DNA of 48,841 nucleotides. Origin: a virus. Positions 43,512-48,841 of this stretch are shown here, in pieces. The stretch is from positions 1 to 48,841 of IMG/VR virus record IMGVR_UViG_3300005289_000005. One strand, 5' to 3'. Position numbers and translations under genes: made by a program. Below the pieces are notes generated by a model that had not been told where the DNA came from, made no database searches, and saw only the letters and a program-made list of their open reading frames with translations. The stretch's first letter is position 1; every line of letters begins with the position of its first letter.

Positions 43512-43769
43512 ATGACAGAGATCATCATTCACACCAGCTATTCAGAGCCACCCGTAATCGAAGCGGAGAGCGGATCTTCCTGCCATTGGCTTAGCGTCAA
43601 GATCTACGGCGTCGAGATCACAATCTTCGCCGATCAACACCAGGTCGACATCCTCGCCGACGCCTTCCGCCGCGCGTTTCCCGATCCGACAATCGCCGCG
43701 TTGGACCCTGCCGGCGATCACTTCCATCATTGCGACATAGGTGTTGCGAAAAACACATCGAACGCTTGA
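43512..43769 (+). CDS. Hypothetical protein overlapping operator O13
   Basis: The protein has 85 residues, predicted alpha/beta (SVKIYGVEITIFADQHQVDI). AGAGAGGA lies before the ATG. Its last codons (VAKNTSNA) are encoded by operator O13, so operator sequence and protein tail are locked together. Not recognised. Confidence 0.55.
   Translation: MTEIIIHTSYSEPPVIEAESGSSCHWLSVKIYGVEITIFADQHQVDILADAFRRAFPDPTIAALDPAGDHFHHCDIGVAKNTSNA
43743..43759 (+). promoter_or_regulatory. Operator O13, upstream of promoter 43766
   Basis: The site GTTGCGAAAAACACATC lies within the end of a coding frame, seven bases ahead of a -35. With O14 it repeats the bracketed layout of the 42.35-kb promoter (centres 52 bp apart). 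Confidence 0.78.
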
Positions 43770-43794
43770 CGCTGTTTATATCCTCGCATAGTGT
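43766..43794 (+). promoter_or_regulatory. Internal accessory promoter before the gcrA cluster
   Basis: The -35 is TTGACG (43766-43771), the spacer 17 bp and the -10 TAGTGT (43789-43794), immediately followed by operator O14. It would drive the genes leading to the GcrA homologue and the excisionase. Confidence 0.72.
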
Positions 43795-43811
43795 GTTGCG
43801 AGAAACACAAC
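43795..43811 (+). promoter_or_regulatory. Operator O14, over the start of promoter 43766
   Basis: The site GTTGCGAGAAACACAAC directly adjoins the -10 and ends ten bases before the next ATG; GGAG lies between. Confidence 0.8.
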
Positions 43812-43821
43812 GGAGCCTCAC

Positions 43822-44076
43822 ATGTCCGACGCCGCATTCAAAACCGCCGCTTATCCCGCCTACTCGACGGCCGAGCTTCGCGATCGCATCGTCATGCTCG
43901 ACCGTCGCTATGAGAACCGCGCGCCGGCCGCGCATGACGATTACGCCCGCGACATGGCGACGATCGACCGCATGCGCGCCGAGATCGAACGCCGTGAGAA
44001 GGCGGCGGCCGGCGATCGCTCTGTCATGACGGACGGCGAGCGCCTGCGCCACTCGCGCCAGGAGCGGGTAGCATGA
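43822..44076 (+). CDS. Hypothetical helical protein
   Basis: The protein has 84 residues: YPAYSTAELRDRIVMLDRRY, then ARDMATIDRMRAEIERREKA. It is probably two charged helices. CGGAG precedes the ATG. First gene of the third accessory transcription unit. Not recognised. Confidence 0.6.
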   Translation: MSDAAFKTAAYPAYSTAELRDRIVMLDRRYENRAPAAHDDYARDMATIDRMRAEIERREKAAAGDRSVMTDGERLRHSRQERVA

Positions 44077-44198
44077 GCCGCGCTGTCATCCTCCAGATCG
44101 TCGCCGAGGGCGCGCGCGCTGCGCTTGAGCTTGCCGCCCTCGCCGCCTTCGCCCTTTCCATCCTGTGCATCGGCTACGCGATGGCGGCGCTGTCATGA
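44073..44198 (+). CDS. 41-residue single-pass membrane protein
   Basis: The short frame (MSRAVILQIVAEGARAALEL, then AALAAFALSILCIGYAMAAL) overlaps both neighbours by four bases (ATGA at each end), which argues strongly for real translation. One hydrophobic helix follows an amphipathic N-terminus. Function unknown; an exclusion or membrane-targeting role is possible. Confidence 0.6.
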   Translation: MSRAVILQIVAEGARAALELAALAAFALSILCIGYAMAALS

Positions 44199-44440
44199 CG
44201 CATACGATGCACGCCACTATCGAGCGCGACGGCGAAGAGATCGAAGTCGAAGTCGATTACACCGTCTCGCGCTTTTACCCGGCGCAGACATGGGGTCCGC
44301 CCGAGGACTGCTCCCCGGCAGAGGGTGGCGAGGTCGAGGAATTGACTGCCTACCACGACGGCAAGCCGATCGCCCTCACTGACGCCGAGATCGAGCGCGT
44401 CGAGACGCGGATCTACGAAACCCACGATTATTCGGAATGA
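44195..44440 (+). CDS. Hypothetical acidic protein
   Basis: The protein has 81 residues. THTMHATIERDGEEIEVEVD and VSRFYPAQTWGPPEDCSPAE suggest a small beta sheet like proteins seen elsewhere in early phage operons. ATGA overlaps at both ends. Not recognised. Confidence 0.6.
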   Translation: MTHTMHATIERDGEEIEVEVDYTVSRFYPAQTWGPPEDCSPAEGGEVEELTAYHDGKPIALTDAEIERVETRIYETHDYSE

Positions 44441-44982
44441 CCATGTCAATGCACCGGCCCACCCTCTTGCGAGACGAGAAGATCAAAGCCCTGTCGCGGC
44501 TAGCCGACGAAGGGCTGACAGCCTCACAGATCGCGGCGAGCTTCTCCGCAGGACCGTCGCGCAACGCCATTATCGGCCTCGCCGCCCGCGCTGGCGTAAA
44601 GCTGCAATCGGTTCATGCAAAGGTCGTCCAGGAGAACAAGGCGAGAGGCCCGAAGGCCCCGCGCGTGCCAGGAAAGCCGCGCGAATACAAGAAAACGATG
44701 AACTGGACGCGCGTTAGGTCCAACGCCCGCGTCGCGCCGACGCCGATGCCCGAGCCGGAACCGGAGCTTGACCTAAGCCATATCCGCACGTTCGCGGAGG
44801 CGCTGGCGAGCGGCTGCAAATGGCCGCTGTGGAGTCAGTTCGAGGGAGCGCACGTTTCCATGTGCTGCGGATCGCCGCGCTTCGGCACAGGCCCCTATTG
44901 CCAGCACCACACGCACAGATCGATCGGACGCGGGACCGAGAGCGAGAAGAGCGCCGAGCGGCTGTTGAGGAAATACGCATGA
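44437..44982 (+). CDS. GcrA-family cell cycle regulator homologue
   Basis: The protein has 181 residues. Residues about 12-55 match the GcrA DNA-binding part (LADEGLTASQIAASFSAG, then SRNAIIGLAARAG). The C-terminal sigma-factor-binding part is recognisable (CKWPLW...MCCGSPRF..GPYCQHH). Known biology: GcrA binds sigma70-RNA polymerase and activates promoters carrying CcrM-methylated GANTC. A phage copy could redirect host polymerase or alter cell cycle transcription. One of only two GANTC sites I found in the genome (44832) lies inside this gene. Confidence 0.85.
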   Translation: MTMSMHRPTLLRDEKIKALSRLADEGLTASQIAASFSAGPSRNAIIGLAARAGVKLQSVHAKVVQENKARGPKAPRVPGKPREYKKTMNWTRVRSNARVAPTPMPEPEPELDLSHIRTFAEALASGCKWPLWSQFEGAHVSMCCGSPRFGTGPYCQHHTHRSIGRGTESEKSAERLLRKYA

Positions 44983-45209
44983 GCAAGATCCCCGACGACA
45001 TCATGCGCCTGGCGATCGATATTTCGCTCAACCCGAAGACGCCTGCCGTCATGATAAACTCGTTTCCCGGCGCGTGCGCGATCGCCGAGGCCGTGCTTCG
45101 CGAGCGCGATCGTTGCGCCTCTATATGCGACACATGGGCGAAGAATTGCGGCTCCAGTCGCGAGATACCGGCGTCCATTGCCGCGGAAATCCGAGAGGGC
45201 AGCAAATGA
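44979..45209 (+). CDS. Hypothetical protein
   Basis: The protein has 76 residues: KIPDDIMRLAIDISLNPKTP, then AIAEAVLRERDRCASICDTW. The helix EAVLRERDRCAxI is a common ending in rhizobial phage accessory proteins. ATGA overlap with gcrA. Not assigned a function. Confidence 0.6.
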   Translation: MSKIPDDIMRLAIDISLNPKTPAVMINSFPGACAIAEAVLRERDRCASICDTWAKNCGSSREIPASIAAEIREGSK

Positions 45210-45580
45210 CCCCGTATGCATCCGTGGCGCTGATCAAGCGCGGCAACGCTATCGTCTTCAAGCCCCCGCGCAAGGAGCGCCCGACGACACCCACCCAGGC
45301 GCGCAAGGCAGCATCCCGCTTCTGGCGCGGTTCGCTGGACGAAGGCGACACCCTCGCGAAAATCTTCGTCGTGCGCGAGTTCGCCGGCCGGCTTGAGATC
45401 GCTGAGCAGACGCACGGACTGACGGGATGGACGCAATACATCACGGCCAGCCCCGACGCCGCGAAGCACTCGCACCTTGCCGCCTGCATGAAGGAGCTTG
45501 GCATCGAGCCGTCCGCCGCGCTGCCGCCCGTCCCTGATGTTCTGGAAATCAACGGCTTCATCTACAGGAGGGACATTTGA
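45206..45580 (+). CDS. Hypothetical protein
   Basis: The protein has 124 residues: PYASVALIKRGNAIVFKPPR, then ARKAASRFWRGSLDEGDTLA and FVVREFAGRLEIAEQT. It looks alpha/beta with a basic N-terminal part. ATGA overlap at its start. Not recognised. Confidence 0.55.
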   Translation: MTPYASVALIKRGNAIVFKPPRKERPTTPTQARKAASRFWRGSLDEGDTLAKIFVVREFAGRLEIAEQTHGLTGWTQYITASPDAAKHSHLAACMKELGIEPSAALPPVPDVLEINGFIYRRDI

Positions 45581-45759
45581 CCGACCGCCTCCTGAAACTC
45601 GCCGAGGTCAAGGAGATCGTCGGCATGGGCCACACATGGCTTTACGAGCAGATCAAGGCCGGCGCGTTCCCCGCACCCGTCAAGCTCTCCGAGAAGGCCT
45701 CCAGGTGGCGCGAGAGCGAAGTCAACGACTGGATTGCCGCTCTCGACCGGGCGGCGTAG
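45577..45759 (+). CDS. AlpA-family excisionase-like protein
   Basis: The protein has 60 residues from TTG with GGAGGG upstream. The pattern LKLAEVKEIVGMGHTWLYEQ, then IKAGAFPAPVKLS and WRESEVNDWI is the AlpA/MerR-like winged helix. AlpA-type proteins act as excision factors for P4-type integrases. The integrase lies two genes away on the other strand, which supports a Xis role. Confidence 0.85.
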   Translation: MTDRLLKLAEVKEIVGMGHTWLYEQIKAGAFPAPVKLSEKASRWRESEVNDWIAALDRAA

Positions 45760-45768
45760 GGTGATGAC

Positions 45769-46008
45769 ATGACCGACGACGATCAAATTCTAGACATTCG
45801 CGACGCTCTTGAACGCCTGTCACACGCGATCAGCAGGAGGACAGGCCACAATCCATTGATCGAAATCCATGTGGATCGTGAGACATATCAAGCGGTCGAA
45901 AGCCTGCGTCCGCGCGACATGATCGCAACCAACCTCTCAATCGCAGGCCGCATTGGCGACCCTATGATTGCCGGCGTTCCGTTCCGCAATTTGGCCCCGC
46001 GCACATGA
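45769..46008 (+). CDS. Hypothetical protein near the integrase
   Basis: The protein has 79 residues: DDQILDIRDALERLSHAISR, then IEIHVDRETYQAVESLRPRD and IAGRIGDPMIAGVPFRN. The last motif (G..IAGVPFR) resembles a beta hairpin common in small phage proteins. GGGTGA precedes the ATG. Not recognised. Confidence 0.55.
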   Translation: MTDDDQILDIRDALERLSHAISRRTGHNPLIEIHVDRETYQAVESLRPRDMIATNLSIAGRIGDPMIAGVPFRNLAPRT

Positions 46009-46205
46009 CCGACATCCCGAAAGTCGATAGCGCCGAAGGCATTGCCGAGCTTTTCCATTGGGCGCGAGGCAACCGCATGGTCTTTGACCCTGAGCACGAA
46101 CGGATCGCCCGCAAGTATGGCGTCGATACAAGTGGCGTCGTGATAGCGCGCAAAATCCCCGCAACCACCCCGCGCGCGTCTATCTACAAGACCATATTCC
46201 GCTAA
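46005..46205 (+). CDS. Hypothetical protein convergent with the integrase
   Basis: The protein has 66 residues: VDSAEGIAELFHWARGNRMV, then IARKYGVDTSGVVIARKIP. It starts by an ATGA overlap and its last four bases overlap the end of the integrase gene on the other strand. Last gene of the accessory operon. Not recognised. Confidence 0.55.
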   Translation: MTDIPKVDSAEGIAELFHWARGNRMVFDPEHERIARKYGVDTSGVVIARKIPATTPRASIYKTIFR

Positions 46206-47437
46206 AGCCGAGGCAGCGCCGCCAGATCCATCGGCGGCGGCAAGCCTTCCGTGATCAGATCCCCCCACAGCTGCGCGAGTTCTATCCGCCGCCCCAGGTG
46301 TTGAGCCCGGTTATATGCCGCCTCGACCGCGTCTTTCGGAACGTGCGCGAGCATCAGATCAATCACCGCCCTGTCGGCCGGGAACCGCTCGTTCATCACT
46401 GTTGAGAAGGTCGACCGCCACCCATGCGGAACGTGTCGATGGTGATACCCCGCCCGGTTCAGCATGTAACCCATGGCGTTCTCTGACATCGGCTTATGAG
46501 CATGCCGTGCGTTCGGGAAGACCAGAGGCCCGCGCCCGGTTATCGTCCGCAGCGCGCCGATCGTCTCAATCGCCTGCCGGGACAGCGGCACCATATGGTC
46601 GCGCCGATCGTCGTTTTTGAGATGCTTCCGCAATTTCATCCGCGCCGCAGGAACGATCCACATGTCAGAGCCAGGCGGGAGTTCGGTCCATGGCGTTTCC
46701 GCTAGAGTGCCAGGACGAACCGCAGTGAGCGCCAGAAGCCGGATCGCAAGTTTTGTCACGGCGTGTCCCGGCGTCGCCTCGACATGGCGCAGCATCGCCC
46801 GCGCGACCTCTAGATCAGTGATCGCCGGTTGCCGACCCTTGACCATAGGAGCCATCGCGCCGACCAAGAGCGCGGCCGGGTTGTGCTCCGCCCGGCTGGT
46901 CGCGATGGCGTATGTATAGACGGAGCCGATCCGTTGGCGCACACGCCGCGCCGTTTCCTTCGCGTCCCGCGCTTCTATCTTTCGCAACACCTCCAGAACA
47001 TCGCGAGGCGAAACCTCTCGCGTCGGCAACGACCCTATAGACGGGAAGACTTCCGCCTCCAGAGAGCGAATTACCTCGTCGGCGTGATGCTTCACCCAAT
47101 GGTCGCGGTTAAGATCGAACCATTCCCGCGCCAGGACCTCGAATGTTTCGGATGCCCCCTCGACTGCTTTGAACCGTTTGAGCCGCTTCGCCGTAGAAGG
47201 GTCTTTCCCGTCTCGTAGCAACTCCTTTGCTCGATCTCGACCGGCGCGCGCGTCCGACAGCGTCGTATCGGGATAGGGGCCGAGCGACAGCAGCTTTTCC
47301 TTGCCGCCGAACTCGTACCGGTAGCGCCAGAGCTTGCCTCCCGCAGGCGTGACGAACAGATGAAGACCAGAGCCATCCGATAGCTTATAGGCGCGCTCTT
47401 TCGGCGACGCCTTCCGTATCTGCATGTCAGTCAGCAT
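46202..47437 (-). CDS. int: P4-type tyrosine integrase
   Basis: The protein has 411 residues from ATG 47437 (MLTDMQIRKASPKERAYKLS). The N-terminal arm-binding domain (DGSGLHLFVTPAGGKLWRYR) is the DUF4102 type of P4-like integrases. Catalytic residues are visible: Arg in LTAVRPGT, Lys/His near RRDHMVPLS, HGWRST, the second His in LMLAHVP, and Tyr in EAAYNRA. The frame extends 35 codons further up, but that part is the ACCCGG repeat array and is unlikely to be coding. Such enzymes often insert at tRNA or ssrA 3' ends. Confidence 0.93.
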   Translation of the reverse strand: MLTDMQIRKASPKERAYKLSDGSGLHLFVTPAGGKLWRYRYEFGGKEKLLSLGPYPDTTLSDARAGRDRAKELLRDGKDPSTAKRLKRFKAVEGASETFEVLAREWFDLNRDHWVKHHADEVIRSLEAEVFPSIGSLPTREVSPRDVLEVLRKIEARDAKETARRVRQRIGSVYTYAIATSRAEHNPAALLVGAMAPMVKGRQPAITDLEVARAMLRHVEATPGHAVTKLAIRLLALTAVRPGTLAETPWTELPPGSDMWIVPAARMKLRKHLKNDDRRDHMVPLSRQAIETIGALRTITGRGPLVFPNARHAHKPMSENAMGYMLNRAGYHHRHVPHGWRSTFSTVMNERFPADRAVIDLMLAHVPKDAVEAAYNRAQHLGRRIELAQLWGDLITEGLPPPMDLAALPRL

Positions 47438-47456
47438 TCCGCACCCCGCTCTTTCG

Positions 47457-47727
47457 ATACCCGGTCGCCACCCGGCATACCCGGCTTTTCTCGCGCCGCT
47501 ACCCGGAAAAATACCCGGACATTCACCGGAACTACCCGGCAAGATGCGGACGAGCGCAGACGAACTTGGTGCAAAAAATGCAACAAGGCAAGACGTTCAG
47601 GATGGCGGCGGATGATGACGGAAAGGATGATGGCGGAGGGAGCGACGGCCGATCTGCCGTCGTAAGCAACTGATTTCGTGTGAATAAATTCAGGCGCGAT
47701 ACGGAAAACACCCGGTAAAATACCCGG
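47457..47727. repeat. ACCCGG repeat array upstream of the integrase
   Basis: Eight copies of (A/C)(T/A/C)ACCCGG or ACCCGG begin near 47457, 47468, 47477, 47499, 47511, 47532, 47708 and 47720, all in the same orientation. Several spacings are close to one or two helical turns (20, 22, 12 and 21 bp). The layout suits arm-type sites for integrase or a DNA-bending factor. Confidence 0.75.
47568..47584. promoter_or_regulatory. Weak operator-like site O15
   Basis: The site GGTGCAAAAAATGCAAC keeps the TGC/GCAAC core of the operator family but has imperfect half-sites. It lies 131 bp upstream of the integrase start and could link integrase to the repressor. Confidence 0.35.
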
Positions 47728-47786
47728 TCAGCGCGGCGGTTGAATTTTCCATTTCCGCCGCGCCGATCCGTCTAAACGGACGCTCG

Positions 47787-48560
47787 TTAGGCTACCGCAG
47801 CCGCCCGGTAGGCGTCGGAGCGATCCTTGTTGACGCGACCGCGCCAGACCAGGAAGGCGACGGCGGCGGCGACCGCGACGACAGCAAAGATGATCAGCGT
47901 CCAATTGAAGTCGGTCGCCGCCAATCCGCCGGCCCCGCCCGCGCCGACACCGCCCGCGCCAGTCGTCTGCTTCGTCGCCGTCTCCTTCGCCTTGGAACTT
48001 TCCTCGGAGAGTTCCTTTCGATGCGCAGTCGTGAGCGTCCCGCCCATCGACAGATACATCGCGACGCCCTTTGCCTCGACATTCGCGATCCGTTTCGACC
48101 AGCCCTTGCCAAAGGTCGACCAGGTCTTGAGCCCGCGAACGAAACTCAGCCGGCGCGCGCAGAGCTTCTGCACCACTGTCTTGCCGTTCGAGCGGTTGAC
48201 GGCCGAGATAGTGCCGGAACCGATCCGGCCGTCTCGCTCGACGCCGACGACGGCCTGCAATTCCTTCGCCGCGCGACCGACGCCGGAGTTGATCGCGTAG
48301 TCATTCGCCGCCAGATCGACGCCATAAGGGAGATCGTCGCCTCGGATAGGGTTCCAATAGCCCTTTCGATAGATCATTTGCAGATCGGCGTCCGAGATCG
48401 CGCGAAGATCCGCCTCGCTTGCGCCAGGCCGAAACTGTCGGAACGTCGCGAGCGTGACACCCTTCATCGTCGCGCCGCCAGGATCTTTCTTGTGCTTGGA
48501 CCATCCGCCTTCGTAGCTGAGGGAAACCTTGAGACAGGCAGGGAAATTGCCAGAAGCCAT
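47787..48560 (-). CDS. GH108 endolysin with C-terminal membrane anchor
   Basis: The protein has 257 residues from ATG 48560, which has GGAG nine bases upstream (a frame ten codons longer lacks this). Glu17 in SYEGGWSKHKKDPGG is the expected catalytic acid of GH108 muramidases; YAINSGVGRAAKELQAVVGV opens a peptidoglycan-binding domain. A Gly-rich linker leads to one membrane helix (TLIIFAVVAVAAAVAFLVW) at about 220-240 and a basic tail. It cleaves cell wall glycan at lysis. No N-terminal signal. The holins are encoded some 37 kb away along the map. Confidence 0.88.
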   Translation of the reverse strand: MASGNFPACLKVSLSYEGGWSKHKKDPGGATMKGVTLATFRQFRPGASEADLRAISDADLQMIYRKGYWNPIRGDDLPYGVDLAANDYAINSGVGRAAKELQAVVGVERDGRIGSGTISAVNRSNGKTVVQKLCARRLSFVRGLKTWSTFGKGWSKRIANVEAKGVAMYLSMGGTLTTAHRKELSEESSKAKETATKQTTGAGGVGAGGAGGLAATDFNWTLIIFAVVAVAAAVAFLVWRGRVNKDRSDAYRAAAVA

Positions 48561-48711
48561 ATCCGTTTTCTCCAGTGGAATACGGCGCAACCATCCGCCT
48601 GCAATGGTTCACCCGTCGAACACCCCGCGTCGCGATACTCCTGCCGATCACGCCAGGGAGATCGGTGATAAATGGCTGCGATCGACCGTGGAGAACGGCA
48701 CTAGGCGCGAC
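48561..48711. other. Gap between ATPase and endolysin across the circle junction
   Basis: With bases 1-91 this makes a gene-free gap of about 240 bp on the circle. It holds a CCGATC/GATCGG stem (48644-48665) and the start of the terminal repeat. I see no firm promoter for the endolysin. Confidence 0.4.
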
Positions 48712-48841
48712 CTTGGGGTTACGGGCATACCCTAGTGAAATCGTGGCAAACCGGAGGGAGAAGCCCGCAGATCTGGAATGAGCCAGGGAGCGGGCGACTT
48801 TCTCACCACCCCCCATCATTTAGATTTTCTTCCGCCCGCAA
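48712..48841. repeat. Right copy of 130-bp terminal direct repeat
   Basis: Identical to bases 1-130. It repeats the 3' end of the VirE-like ATPase gene, as expected for a circular sequence with an assembly overlap. Confidence 0.95.

Larger units (their letters stand above)
47438..47786. other. Gene-free region, probable attachment and regulatory site
   Basis: The stretch between integrase and endolysin has no supported ORF. It holds the ACCCGG repeat array, a weak operator-like site at 47568, a stem-loop at 47643-47662 (CGACGGC/GCCGTCG) and another at 47731-47763 (GCGCGGCGG/CCGCCGCGC, 15-base AT-rich loop). P4-type phages carry attP beside int, so it is the best place to look for attP. I cannot identify the core. 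Confidence 0.6.

Noticed and set aside
47438-47542. N-terminal extension of the integrase by 35 residues
   Set aside because: The extension is made of ACCCGG repeat translation (PG-rich). Family homology begins near the ATG at 47437.
1-48841. tRNA genes or tRNA-derived attachment site
   Set aside because: No cloverleaf or T-loop segment was seen by eye; the usual TTCGANTCC core would need GANTC, which is nearly absent.

Overview
The window is the complete genome of a temperate, podovirus-like phage or prophage of an alphaproteobacterium, probably of the rhizobial group. The first 130 bases recur exactly as the last 130, so the molecule reads as a circle of about 48.71 kb opened inside a replication gene. 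The host call rests on a phage-borne GcrA homologue (a transcription co-activator typical of alphaproteobacteria), a GTA-type three-helix holin, GC content of roughly 60 percent, and near-total absence of GANTC, the CcrM methylation site.

Layout: (1) A leftward early operon (6.5 kb down to 0.1 kb) carries a Cro-like regulator, a superfamily 2 helicase, a winged-helix protein, SSB, a VRR-NUC nuclease, a CHC2/Toprim primase and a VirE/VapE-type ATPase. Round the circle it leads to a GH108 endolysin (48.56-47.79 kb) and a P4-type integrase (47.44-46.20 kb). (2) A divergent switch (6.51-6.70 kb) separates this operon from a rightward repressor gene. A rightward RecE-like/RecT recombination operon follows (7.4-10.9 kb) and includes a small protein resembling the Acb2/Tad1 nucleotide-sponge family. 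(3) The late operon runs leftward from 37.5 to 10.8 kb: TerS, TerL, small membrane proteins, portal, Bbp19-like protein, scaffold, major capsid, Bbp16-like cement, T7-like tail tube A and B, internal virion proteins (GNAT-like, coiled-coil, M15 peptidase, and a 2,199-residue protein with HESGH), a 1,495-residue tail fibre with an SGNH esterase, then a membrane and holin cassette. (4) A rightward accessory operon (37.9-46.2 kb) carries about 20 small, mostly unrecognised genes plus GcrA and an AlpA-like excisionase.

The main regulatory observation is a 17-bp imperfect palindrome, GTTGCG-N5-CACAAC or CGCAAC, recurring at eight or nine loci, nearly all intergenic. At five promoters (TTGACA/G-like, 17-bp spacer, TA-rich -10) it begins at or within 4 bp of the end of the -10 element. 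One repressor therefore seems to control the left, recombination, accessory and perhaps late units together, a dispersed operator regulon.

Other notable signals: small genes missed by a 60-codon cutoff, including an antisense 43-residue membrane peptide with its own promoter and ribosome site inside the late operon; an array of phased ACCCGG repeats upstream of the integrase; and a C-terminally membrane-anchored endolysin far from the holins. No reverse transcriptase, CRISPR array, tRNA gene or insertion sequence was seen.
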